Shown here: in pieces, positions 53,865 to 62,203 of the stretch
How positions within the stretch are numbered: position 1 is the stretch's first letter
Layout: the number at the start of each line of letters is the position of its first letter
Source: JASHPR01 sp963842355
GTDB lineage: Bacteria; Actinomycetota; Actinomycetes; Streptosporangiales; Streptosporangiaceae
Direction: 5' to 3'
Length of the DNA: 64,000 nucleotides
Assembly: GCA_963842355.1 (NCBI GenBank)
Contig: CAWJGC010000017.1
Location: 248,001 to 312,000, forward strand
The notes under the pieces: generated by a model
Told to the model about the DNA's origin: nothing
Database searches by the model: none
The model's input: only the letters and a program-made list of their open reading frames with translations
Position numbers and translations under genes: made by a program

Positions 53865-55508
53865 CTATAGCGGAATATTGCCGTGTTTTTTGGGCGGCAG
53901 CGTCTGGCGCTTGGTACGGAGGGTGCGCAGGGCCCGGACGACCTGGGACCGGGTCTCCGCGGGGCGGATGACGGCGTCCACGTAGCCGCGCTCCGCGGCC
54001 ACGTACGGGTTGGCCAGCGTGTCCTCGTACTCGGTGACCCGGGCCGCCCGCAGCGACATCTGCTCCTCCGGGCTGCCGGCGGCCGCGAGCTCGCGGCGGT
54101 ACAGGATGTTCACCGCGCCCTGCGCGCCGATCACCGCGATCTGCGCGGTCGGCCAGGCCAGGTTGATGTCGCCGCCCAGGTGCTTGGAACCCATCACGAC
54201 GTAGGCGCCGCCGTAGGCCTTGCGGGTGATCACGGTGATCTTCGGCACGGTCGCCTCGGCGTAGGCGTAGATCAGCTTGGCGCCGCGGCGGATGATGCCG
54301 TCCCACTCCTGGTCGGTGCCGGGCAGGAAGCCCGGCACGTCCACGAAGGTCAGCACGGGGATGCCGAACGCATCGCAGGTCCGCACGAAGCGCGCGGCCT
54401 TCTCCGACGCGTTGATGTCCAGGCAGCCAGCGAAGTGCATCGGCTGATTGGCCACGACGCCGACGGGCGAGCCCTCGACCCGGCCGAAGCCGACCACGAT
54501 GTTCTGCGCGAAACCGGAGTGGATCTCGAGGAACTCCCCGTCGTCCAGAACGCGGGTGATCACGCCGTGCATGTCGTAGGGCTGGTTGGTCGAGTCGGGA
54601 ATGAGGCCGTCGAGTTCGGTATCGGTCTCGGTCACCTCCAGGACGGCCATGCCGTCGGCGCCGTTCACGCCCCCGTCCCGGCTGAGCACCGGCGGGTCCT
54701 CGAGGTTGTTGGACGGCAGGTACGACAACAGCTCGCGGGCGAAGCCGAGGCAGTCATCCTCGTCCTTGGCCTGGTAGTGCGCCACGCCGGACTTGACGTT
54801 GTGGGCGTGGGCGCCGCCGAGTTCCTCGAAGCTGACTTCCTCACCGGTCACGGTCTTGATCACGTCGGGTCCGGTGATGAACATGTGCGACGTGCCCTCG
54901 ACCATCAGCGTGAAGTCGGTGATCGCGGGCGAGTAGACGGCACCGCCGGCACAGGGACCCATGATCAGCGAGATCTGCGGGATCACGCCCGAGGCGATCA
55001 CGTTCCGGTCGAAGACCTCGCCGAACAGGCCGAGCGCGACCACGCCCTCCTGGATACGCGCGCCACCGCCGTCGTTGATGCCGATCATCGGGCAGCCGGT
55101 CTTCAGCGCGTGGTCCATCACCTTGATGATCTTCTGGCCGTAGACCTCGCCGAGCGATCCGCCGAACACGGTGAAGTCCTGGCTGAACACGCAGACCGGC
55201 CGGCCGTCGATGGTGCCGTAGCCGGTGACGACCCCGTCGCCGTAAGGGCGGTTGGCCGCCATGTCGAAGTCGCTGGCCCGGTGCCGGGCGAACTCGTCGA
55301 ACTCGGTGAACGAATCGGGGTCGAGCAGGCCGTCGATCCGCTCCCGTGCCGTCATCTTGCCCCGCGCGTGCTGCCGTTCGACGGCTCGCGCTGACCCGGC
55401 GTGGATCGCGTCGTTCCGGCGTTTCTCCAGGTCGGCTATCTTGCCCGCGGTGGTGTGCGGGGCGTCCTGGCCGGCGTCACCGGCCGGCGGCGGAGCTTGG
55501 GTGGCCAT
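53865..55508 (-). CDS. Acyl-CoA carboxylase carboxyltransferase beta chain (AccD5/PccB-like)
   Basis: The 547-residue protein has the carboxyltransferase signature: ARGKMTARERIDGLLDPDSF, GDGVVTGYGTIDGRPV, GINDGGGARIQEGV, MGPCAGGAVYSPA, VDVPGFLPGTDQEW and RKAYGGAYVVMGSKHLGGD. It transfers carboxyl from biotin to propionyl- or acetyl-CoA. The ATG at 55508 has TAACCT seven bases upstream (minus strand) and is likely leaderless. It is accompanied by epsilon and alpha genes downstream; birA, usually divergent and adjacent, is 6.7 kb away. Confidence 0.94.
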   Translation of the reverse strand: MATQAPPPAGDAGQDAPHTTAGKIADLEKRRNDAIHAGSARAVERQHARGKMTARERIDGLLDPDSFTEFDEFARHRASDFDMAANRPYGDGVVTGYGTIDGRPVCVFSQDFTVFGGSLGEVYGQKIIKVMDHALKTGCPMIGINDGGGARIQEGVVALGLFGEVFDRNVIASGVIPQISLIMGPCAGGAVYSPAITDFTLMVEGTSHMFITGPDVIKTVTGEEVSFEELGGAHAHNVKSGVAHYQAKDEDDCLGFARELLSYLPSNNLEDPPVLSRDGGVNGADGMAVLEVTETDTELDGLIPDSTNQPYDMHGVITRVLDDGEFLEIHSGFAQNIVVGFGRVEGSPVGVVANQPMHFAGCLDINASEKAARFVRTCDAFGIPVLTFVDVPGFLPGTDQEWDGIIRRGAKLIYAYAEATVPKITVITRKAYGGAYVVMGSKHLGGDINLAWPTAQIAVIGAQGAVNILYRRELAAAGSPEEQMSLRAARVTEYEDTLANPYVAAERGYVDAVIRPAETRSQVVRALRTLRTKRQTLPPKKHGNIPL

Positions 55509-55515
55509 GCCGGAC

Positions 55516-55521
55516 AGGTTA
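55516..55521 (-). promoter_or_regulatory. Carboxylase beta -10 box, leaderless arrangement
   Basis: TAACCT on the minus strand ends seven bases before the ATG, the same hexamer and nearly the same spacing as at the acyl-CoA mutase. Confidence 0.5.
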
Positions 55522-55560
55522 GGCCAGAACGCGGTCGAGGTGGAGAACGGGCCCCGGCAC

Positions 55561-56538
55561 CTACCCGGCGGCGGCTTCTGGCCGGCCGAGCCCGGGGCCG
55601 TGGCGCTCGGCCCAGCACGGGAACCGGGCGTCGGCACCCTCGCCGGCGATCAGGCTGGCGATGGCGCGCCGGGTCGTGTCGTCGGCCGGGGTGTAGACGA
55701 CCATCCGGGTGCCGGGGGCGGCGAGCACGGCCAGCGAGTTCGTCTTGATGGCCAGGCGCGGGTGCGCCGGGTGCCGGAAGATCTTGAGGTAGCTCGCCGG
55801 GCCGGCCACCTCGTGCTGGGCCCACATCCGGCCGAATTCGGGACTGGCCGCCTGGAGCCGCCGGACGAACCCGGTCCAGGCCGGCTCGCCGACGTGGCGC
55901 CCGTAGGCGCCGCGCAGCTGCGCGACCATCCGGCCGAGCTGGTCGGCACGGTTCAGGTACGGATGGCAGCAGGCCGGGTGGGTGAAGCACAGCCACAGGT
56001 TGTTGCGGTCGGCCCTCGGGACGTCGATCGCGGTAGGGAAAACCGCGGCGAAGGCGGCATTCCAGGCCAGCAGGTCGAACCGCTCGTTGATGACGCTGGC
56101 CGGCAGGGTGGTCAGCCCGTCGAGGATCTGCTGGATCTCGGGCACGAGGAGCAGATCGGCCTCGGGCGCGGCCGTGGCCTCCGGCACGTCCGCGAGCCGG
56201 TAGAGGTGCTCGCGCTCCGGCTGGTCGAGCCGGAGCGTGCGGGCCACCGCGTCCAGGACCTGGGTGCTGGCGTTGATCGGGCGGCCCTGCTCCAGCCAGG
56301 TGTACCAGGTGACGCCGACGCCCGAGAGCTGGGCGACCTCCTCACGGCGCAGCCCGGCGGTGCGGCGCCGGATCCCGGGGGCCAGCCCGGCGTCCTCCGG
56401 CGTGATGCGCTCCCTGCGACTGCGCAGGAATGCGGCGAGCTCGGACCTCCGGATGCGGCCGTCGGCCGCGGCCACGGTGCTCATCTGCGCGCCTCCGGCA
56501 CGGGTGCTCATCTGCGCGCCTCCGGCACGGGTGTCCAT
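55561..56538 (-). CDS. XRE-family regulator with MmyB-like ligand-binding domain
   Basis: The protein has a helix-turn-helix (RRTAGLRREEVAQLSGVGVTWYTWLEQGR) and a C-terminal PAS-like MmyB domain (about 120-290; FDLLAWNAAFAAVFP, YLNRADQLGRMVAQLR, FRHPAHPRLAIKTNSLAVL). Such proteins usually control a neighbouring enzyme gene and may bind a lipid-like ligand. Three in-frame ATG starts (56538, 56511, 56484) exist because a 27-base unit containing GGAGG and ATG is duplicated; I give the longest (325 residues), the core is unaffected. A palindrome overlaps its likely -10. Confidence 0.88.
   Translation of the reverse strand: MDTRAGGAQMSTRAGGAQMSTVAAADGRIRRSELAAFLRSRRERITPEDAGLAPGIRRRTAGLRREEVAQLSGVGVTWYTWLEQGRPINASTQVLDAVARTLRLDQPEREHLYRLADVPEATAAPEADLLLVPEIQQILDGLTTLPASVINERFDLLAWNAAFAAVFPTAIDVPRADRNNLWLCFTHPACCHPYLNRADQLGRMVAQLRGAYGRHVGEPAWTGFVRRLQAASPEFGRMWAQHEVAGPASYLKIFRHPAHPRLAIKTNSLAVLAAPGTRMVVYTPADDTTRRAIASLIAGEGADARFPCWAERHGPGLGRPEAAAG
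56482..56538 (-). repeat. Duplicated 27-base translation-initiation unit
   Basis: The unit (minus strand) CGTGCCGGAGGCGCGCAG followed by ATGAGCACC occurs twice in tandem and codes RAGGAQMST twice. Each copy brings its own GGAGG and ATG. Confidence 0.9.
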
Positions 56539-56580
56539 GTTCCCATCCTGGCCGGCCGGGTCCGGCTCTGCCAGGTGGCA

Positions 56581-56594
56581 CTGGTACCAGGATA
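56581..56594 (-). promoter_or_regulatory. XRE promoter -10 with palindrome
   Basis: On the minus strand TATCCT (56589-56594) is overlapped by the palindrome CTGGTACCAG (56581-56590), a plausible autoregulatory operator. I find no good -35. Confidence 0.45.
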
Positions 56595-56663
56595 AGCGGG
56601 CTCTCGGTACTGGCATTGTCTTGGTCTTTGCGGGGTCGTTTCACTCCCGGCCAGCACAGCCTC

Positions 56664-56714
56664 GTGATCGTGGTGGACTGGTGACGATAGTCGGTACCAG
56701 TTCACCACGATCAC
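56664..56714. terminator. 19-base inverted repeat downstream of the lipase gene
   Basis: Arms 56664-56682 (GTGATCGTGGTGGACTGGT) and 56696-56714 pair at 18 positions plus one G·T around a 13-base loop. It lies downstream of the lipase on the minus strand. No T run follows, so it may terminate, stabilise the message or be a repeat remnant. Confidence 0.6.
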
Positions 56715-56802
56715 GCAAGCGCGGGACGGAGCCGAGGGCGCGGCCAGCGGCGCGGGCCGTCGCCGGTCGAGCGGGCTCGGACATCCTGACCGGGGTCCGC
56801 GG

Positions 56803-57770
56803 TCAGAACGACGGGACCGGCCCGACCGGACCGAACACCGGGAGCACGACCAGGCACGGCGCCCTGACCGGCTGGGCCGGGCCGAGAGCGTTGAGCATGT
56901 CCGCCATCGCGACCGGGTCGGCGGCGATCTCGAGATGGTCGGCGTGGTCGAGCGGGCACTGATTCTGGAGGGTGATGTTGGTGACGTTCGGAGCCGGCGG
57001 CAGGAACGCGTTGGTGTACGGGGTGACGACTTCGTCGCCGGTGCTCTCGATCACCGTGTAGCTGACGCCGGGCACGGTCGGCCGGGCGTTGAGGGCGGTC
57101 AGGAAGGACGAGCCCTCCTCCTGCTCCACGCACGCCTCGCAGGCCGTGCTCAGCAGGCTGTTGACCGGGACGAGCAGGCCCAGCGTCTGCCCGAGCGCGG
57201 TGAGGCCGTCGAGCGTGGTTCCGTAGTTGGACGGAGCCAGCGCGACGAACTTGTCGACCTTGGCGGCGCCGCCGAGGAAATCGACGTAGTAGCGCGGCAT
57301 CATGCCGCCTTGCGAGTGCCCGACGATGTCGACCTTGGCTGCTCCCGTGACGGCCAGCACCTCGCTGACGAAGCTCGCGAGCTGGCGGGCCGAGGCCGCG
57401 ATGTCCCCCGTGCCCTGGAGGTCGGCGGTGGGCGAGGAACCGCCGTAATTGAACGCGAAGACGCAGTATCCGTGGTTGGCCAGGATCGGCGACGCGGCCT
57501 GCCAGTTGTCGTTCATGTTCGCGAGCGTCCCGTGCACCAGTACCACCGGGTCCGGATGGGCGGCACTGGGCCGGCAGGAGAAGTTGTTGGCTCCCGGCGG
57601 GGGCACGGTCGGTGCGTTGAAGGTCGCAATGGCCCCGCTGGCGAAGTCGTAGTTGACCGGCAGGCGGGTCTGCGCGGAGGCCGGGCCGGCCCCAAGACGC
57701 CCGCCAGGAGCGTCGCAGCGGCGGTGCCCGCCGCCAGCGTCAGTCTGCGACGAATCGCGTGGTTACGCAT
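56803..57770 (-). pseudogene. Secreted alpha/beta-hydrolase lipase, frameshifted after the signal peptide
   Basis: The signal peptide (MRNHAIRRRLTLAAGTAAATLLAG, read in part) is in one frame from the ATG at 57770 with GGGAGG upstream. The mature enzyme is in the next frame: PVVLVHGTLANMNDNW, the Ser elbow GHSQGGMMPRYY, Asp in ESTGDEVVTPYTNA and His in PLDHADHLEIAADP. Adding one base at the sequence 57684-57693 (GGGGCCGGCC on the minus strand) joins them as GPASAQTRLPVNYDFA, an ordinary cleavage region. About 322 residues. It resembles actinomycete extracellular lipases (LipA/class I.7-like). The fact that only this junction is broken suggests error or recent mutation. Confidence 0.85.
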
Positions 57771-58212
57771 GAGCGCCTCCCGTGAGGATCCGGTCATGAC
57801 TCCCCGTGTGGGGCGGGGATCGCTGCGTGTCGGCAGGCGCATCGGATCGGCCGAGGCCCCATGCGGGGACATAAAAATCATCAAGCCGGGTCCGGGCCGG
57901 AACTACGCGGCGGAAAGCAGAATCGACGGCGCGGTTTGTTGCCTGACGATGTGGGTGCGCCGGCGGTTCCGTGCATGTCAGCGGGTGGCCGACGCCCCTG
58001 CGGCGGGCCCGGGGGCGTCGCCCGGGCCGCCTCAGCGGCCCGGGCCCGCCGGGCCTCCAACCGCGGACCAGAGGTTTGCAACGGCTCGGCGTGTCGTGAG
58101 CATCTGTGAGCGAATGTATGTTCGCATCAGCCCGTGAAGCTGGCTGTGCGGGCGCGGGTGAGCGGTGTTCGTCCGCAGGCGGCGTACCGGTGGTTCGGCT
58201 AGGGCCGGATGC

Positions 58213-58245
58213 CGGTGTCGGTGCCGGTGCCGGTGCCGGTGCCGG
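58213..58245. repeat. GCCGGT hexamer array
   Basis: About five to six tandem GGTGCC/GCCGGT units in the lipase-pucR intergenic region. Confidence 0.8.
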
Positions 58246-58565
58246 CCCGGCGGCTGGCGTGCGGGACGAGCTGGGTGGATGCTGCGCCGGGCGGCGGCTG
58301 TGGGGGTGGCCGGGTCGTGGTGTTCGCGCGGGTGTCCGGTCATGATCAGCCGGCCGGTCTGGGCAGGCCGGTGGCACGGCTGACTGGGTGGCGGCCGGGA
58401 GGGTCTGATGGTGGGCGAGGCCGGCGCCGATCCACCAGACGGGGACCGCCCCTCCGCAAGGAGAGGCTGCCTGACCATGAGCACTCACATTCGCTCACGA
58501 GACGGCAACGGTCACATGGTTCTGGACATACCTCCAGAACGTCACTACCGTCGCAAGTACTAACT

Positions 58566-58581
58566 TACTCGCGAGTAGCCT
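58566..58581. promoter_or_regulatory. Palindrome and -10 box of the PucR gene
   Basis: TACTCGCGAGTA (58566-58577) is a perfect 12-base palindrome. It overlaps a -10-like TAGCCT (58576-58581) 13 bases before the ATG. Similar TTACTCGNGAGTAA sites serve lipid-related TetR regulators in actinomycetes; whether that applies here is unknown. Confidence 0.6.
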
Positions 58582-58594
58582 AAGGGCGTCCGGT

Positions 58595-59884
58595 ATGTCT
58601 CTGGCATCTGCCGTACCGACCATCTCCGCCGCGCGTGATGCGGCGGACGGCCCAGGAAGACGCGCCCGCAGGACCTCGGATCCGGGGCCCGTCATCCCGT
58701 CCGAGATCGTAGATCAGCTCCGCCCGCTCCTTCCCGAGCTCATCGAGGAGATGGTCGCGGAGATCCACCTGACCGTAGCGGAGTACGCCCGCCCGGACGA
58801 CGACCGGTACGCGCATGCCGTGCGCCGCGGCGCGGAAGAGGCGGCCCATCAGTTCCTCGACCGGATCGTCAACCCCGACGCCCCGTGGGATTCAGCGGCC
58901 GCGGTGTTCCACAGCCTGGGCAGCGCCAAGGCCGGCGAGGGCCGCAGCCTGGAGGCGCTAGAGTCGGCGCTGCGGGCCGGGGCCCGGGTAGCGCTGCGCT
59001 GGCTGACCCATGCGTCCCAGTTCGCCGACACCCCGCTGGAGACCCTGGGCTTCCTCGCCGAGGCCCTGTTCGTCTTCCTGGACAAGATCGCCGCGCTGTC
59101 GGCGGAAGGGTACGCGCAGGCCCAGGGCCAGGTGGCCGGCGAACTGCAGCGGCGGCGACGGCGGCTCGTCGGCCTGCTGCTCGCCGAGCCCCCGGCCGCG
59201 ATGGAAGCGGTCAGCGAACTGGCCCGCCTGGCCAACTGGCGGCCGCCGCGCCTGGTGTCCGTGGTCGTGCTCGCCGGTAATGACCTGTACGGCGGCCGGG
59301 ATCCCGCGCTGCCCGGCGAGGTCTTGAAGGATCTCGATCACGCTCCGCCGGTGCTGATCGTCCCGGACCCCTACGGCCCGGGCAGGCGGCAGATGATCGA
59401 TGTCGGCCTGCGCGGATTCCGGGCCGCCGTGGGTCCTCCGGTCGGGCTACGCGAGACAGCCAAGTCGCTGAACTGGGCCCGGGAAGCCCTGTGCCTGGCC
59501 GAGCAGGGCGTATTCGGCGACAACTCGGTGATCCACTGCGACGATCACCTGACGGACCTGGTGCTCCGCCGGGGCGGGGATCTGCTCGATCGGCTGCGGG
59601 CCAAGCGGCTGGCGCCGTTGCGGGGCATGGCCCAGGGCCGCCAGGACATGCTGGCCGACACCCTGCTGGCCTGGCTGGAGACCGGCAAGAGCAGCAGCGT
59701 GGCGTCCCGGCTGTTCATCCACCCGCAGACGGCCCGCTACCGGCTGCACAAGCTGCAGGATCTTTTCGGGGAGCAACTGGACAACCCGGACGCCCGGTTC
59801 GAGCTCGCGCTCGTGCTCCGCGCGCGGCATGCGGTTTCGCGGCGTCCGGGACCGGCCCAGCCCACCGCGACGCCCGGCCCCTGA
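58595..59884 (+). CDS. PucR/CdaR-family transcriptional regulator
   Basis: The 429-residue protein has an N-terminal helical RsbT/GGDEF-like region (about 30-200; HAVRRGAEEAAHQFLDRIV), a middle domain (220-330) and a C-terminal PucR helix-turn-helix (LADTLLAWLETGKSSSVASRLFIHPQTARYRLHKLQDLFGEQL, seen in parts). It probably senses a metabolite and activates nearby genes; the divergent lipase is a candidate target. The ATG at 58595 is 13 bases after a -10-like box that overlaps a palindrome. Confidence 0.9.
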   Translation: MSLASAVPTISAARDAADGPGRRARRTSDPGPVIPSEIVDQLRPLLPELIEEMVAEIHLTVAEYARPDDDRYAHAVRRGAEEAAHQFLDRIVNPDAPWDSAAAVFHSLGSAKAGEGRSLEALESALRAGARVALRWLTHASQFADTPLETLGFLAEALFVFLDKIAALSAEGYAQAQGQVAGELQRRRRRLVGLLLAEPPAAMEAVSELARLANWRPPRLVSVVVLAGNDLYGGRDPALPGEVLKDLDHAPPVLIVPDPYGPGRRQMIDVGLRGFRAAVGPPVGLRETAKSLNWAREALCLAEQGVFGDNSVIHCDDHLTDLVLRRGGDLLDRLRAKRLAPLRGMAQGRQDMLADTLLAWLETGKSSSVASRLFIHPQTARYRLHKLQDLFGEQLDNPDARFELALVLRARHAVSRRPGPAQPTATPGP

Positions 59885-60350
59885 CGATCACCGCTCGGGC
59901 GCGTCAGGACCGGCGGGCGGGGCGGGAACGGGCGCGTCAGGACCGGCGGGCGGGGCGGGAACGGGCGCGTCAGGACCGGCGGACGGGGCGGGAACGGGCG
60001 GGTCGGGTCCGGCCGACGGGGCCGGAACGGTGCGCGAGGCGGGTCCGTCAAGCGGGGCGGGACTGGCGGGCGGGGCTTGGCCGGCGGGCGGGGCTTGGCC
60101 GGCGGGCGGGGCAGGTCCGGTGCGAGGTGCGGGAACGGGCGGGGCCGGAACGGCGGGCGGGGCCGGAACGGCGGGCGGGGCCGGAACGGCGGGCGGGGCC
60201 GGAACGGTGCGCGAGGCGGGTCCGTCAAGCGGGGCGGGACTGGCGGGCGGGGCTTGCGGCGGGCGGGGCTTGGCAGGCGGGCGGGGCAGGTCCGGTGCGA
60301 GGTGCGGGAACGGGCGGGGCCGGAACGGCGGGCGGGGCAGGTCCGGTGCG
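59885..60350. repeat. GC-rich tandem and duplicated repeats at the tail of the GT-C-like gene
   Basis: The left part has three 33-base units (TCAGGACCGGCGGGCGGGG, CGGGAACGGGCGCG). Two blocks of about 110 bases, 60042-60160 and 60221-60340, are near-identical (TCCGTCAAGCGGGGCGGGAC … GGTCCGGTGCGAGGTGCGGG). Read on the minus strand they code Pro/Ala-rich repeats. Confidence 0.85.
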
Positions 60351-62069
60351 CGGGGCGGGAACGGCGGGTGGGGCGGGGTCGGCGGGAACCGCCGACGTGG
60401 CGGTGGCAGCCGGGATGGCGGGCGCCGAAGGGGGGGCGGAGCTGGCATCTGCCGGGGCCGCCGAAGAGGTACCCGCCGGGGCGGTGCTGGGCCGGACGGT
60501 GTCGGCCAGGCCGGCACCGGCCGAGTACCGGGCCAGTTCCGGCTTCGGGCCCGGCCGGACGAACGCCATCCCCGCGGCCAGGCAGGCCAGCGGGATGGCG
60601 ATGATCGCGTACCGGTACAGGGACTGGGCCAGCAGCGCCGGCGCCGCGATGCTCACGGCGGCCAGCGTCCACGGCAGCGCCTGAGCCCCGCCCCACCGCC
60701 GCCACTTCCTGACCACTCCCACGAGCCCGGTGATCACCACGGCGAGGAAGACGATGCCGGGAAAATAGACCGGCATCTGGTACAGGAACAGGAAATACGC
60801 GTAGGGCTGGACTAAGCGGGTGTTGCTCCGGGTGCCTGCGTACTCGTACTCGTCCTGCGCATAGAACGGCGGCAGCCTGGCGATGTGCGGCGCCACGGTG
60901 AAGTTCATCGTGGCATGCGTCGCGGGCCGGTCGTTGGCCAGGAACAGCAGCATCACGTCCCGGGCGCCGACCCGTAGGTAATCGAGGGGCTGCGCCTCGA
61001 TCGCGCTGATCGCGAAGTGCAGGGCGAGCTTGTTGTTGTAGGCGTTGATCCCCGGGTGCTTGTCGTGACGCCACCAGACGTCCGGCGCCCACAGGTAGTC
61101 GGCCGGCGTGGGCGCACCGGTCAGCGTGCTGATCGACCACGCCGGGGCGGAACCAGACGGCGCGACCTGCTTGTCCTGGTTCGGGCAGAGCGGAGCGAGC
61201 CTCGGTGGCGGCTTGATGACCGTGCAGTTGGCGAAGCTCGTCGTGCGGGACCACAGGAAAATGCCGTCGCTGCTGGTGATGTTGTACTGCCCGTAGGACG
61301 CGTGAAACGCCAGGACGTACCCCAGCACCGGCCCGGCGAACGCCGCAGCGGCCGCGGCGATCGCAGCCCAGCCGACGCGCCTGATCAGCAGGAAGACCGC
61401 GAACAGCACGGCCAGCGGGAGCCCGTTGCCGCGCAGCAGGCTGACGTACGCCACGAGCAGTCCGGCCACGGCACACTGCCGCAGCCGCGGCGTGCCCTTG
61501 GTCAGCAGCAGCGCCACGGCCAGCAGCAGCGCGAGGGCGTACAGGGTGTCGGGCAGGATGTAGGACTCGAGAGCGATCTCGCGGGCGTCGAACAGGGTCG
61601 GGGCCGCGCCCAGCGAGGCACCCCAGGCGGGCAAGCCCCAGTAGCGCAGCAGGCCGTACACGATGGCGGCTAAGGCAATCCCCATCAGGTGCTGCGCGAT
61701 CGTGACCGCCAGCAGGGCGTGCGGCAGCATCCGGAAAATGTCCAGGAACCCGGAGTAACCGGACGGCCGGATCTGACCCAGGGTGCCCTGGGCGGCCCCC
61801 TGCATGTACAGGAACGAGTCCGCGGTGAGCAGCGCCGGCCGGAACGCGAGCATGGCGAGCACCCGCGGCACGAGCGAGAGCGCCACCAGGATCGTGAACA
61901 GGCGGTGGTCACGCCACAGCGCCCTCGGGTCCAGCACCGCCGCGACCCTGCGCGCCGACGAACCGGCGACCCCGCGGACCCGGGGGAGACCGCGCCGCGG
62001 CGGCGGCCGGTGCGGCGCGGCCGGCTGCCCGTGCGCGCCGTAAAGCCCGTCGAGCTTGAGATCCGGCAC
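60225..62069 (-). CDS. GT-C-like polytopic membrane protein with Pro/Ala repeat tail
   Basis: The product (614 residues from the GTG at 62069, which has GAGGAG upstream) has about ten membrane helices. It has an early outer loop with an acidic motif (LLTADSFLYMQGAAQG) and a large outer loop with Cys residues (SFANCTVIKPPPRLAPLCP), as in polyprenyl-phosphate-dependent GT-C (family 39-like) glycosyltransferases. The family call is inference. The C-terminal 75 residues are low-complexity Pro/Ala. Compared with the duplicate block, two bases are missing near 60256-60257; restoring them would extend the tail by roughly 110 residues to 59888. Confidence 0.72.
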   Translation of the reverse strand: MPDLKLDGLYGAHGQPAAPHRPPPRRGLPRVRGVAGSSARRVAAVLDPRALWRDHRLFTILVALSLVPRVLAMLAFRPALLTADSFLYMQGAAQGTLGQIRPSGYSGFLDIFRMLPHALLAVTIAQHLMGIALAAIVYGLLRYWGLPAWGASLGAAPTLFDAREIALESYILPDTLYALALLLAVALLLTKGTPRLRQCAVAGLLVAYVSLLRGNGLPLAVLFAVFLLIRRVGWAAIAAAAAAFAGPVLGYVLAFHASYGQYNITSSDGIFLWSRTTSFANCTVIKPPPRLAPLCPNQDKQVAPSGSAPAWSISTLTGAPTPADYLWAPDVWWRHDKHPGINAYNNKLALHFAISAIEAQPLDYLRVGARDVMLLFLANDRPATHATMNFTVAPHIARLPPFYAQDEYEYAGTRSNTRLVQPYAYFLFLYQMPVYFPGIVFLAVVITGLVGVVRKWRRWGGAQALPWTLAAVSIAAPALLAQSLYRYAIIAIPLACLAAGMAFVRPGPKPELARYSAGAGLADTVRPSTAPAGTSSAAPADASSAPPSAPAIPAATATSAVPADPAPPAVPAPRTGPAPPAVPAPPVPAPRTGPAPPACQAPPAASPARQSRPA

Positions 62070-62203
62070 GGTTCTCCTCGGCTTCCGGCAACCCAGCCCG
62101 CGCCGACCCGGGGGACGCTCAGGCGCGGTCCGATCCATGAACGAGCCCTGAAGGGCGGTACCCGGCGCGACACAGGCAACCCCCGCGCCTGACAATAGCG
62201 TGT

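Larger units (their letters stand above)
57771..58594. other. Divergent intergenic region between lipase and PucR regulator
   Basis: This 824-base region has no gene I can support. It holds a GC hairpin GGCCCGGG-N7-CCCGGGCC (58006-58028), a GCCGGT hexamer array (58213-58245), the 12-mer GTGAGCGAATGT at 58108 and its reverse complement at 58487, and an operator-like palindrome at 58566. A 28-codon frame (58477-58563) has AAGGAG 13 bases upstream; it is weak. Confidence 0.55.

Noticed and set aside
58477..58563. 28-codon frame MSTHIRSRDG… upstream of the PucR gene, with AAGGAG 13 bases before it
   Set aside because: The ribosome-site spacing is too long, there is no recognisable feature, and the frame lies over the inverted 12-mer. 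I left it as a comment only.
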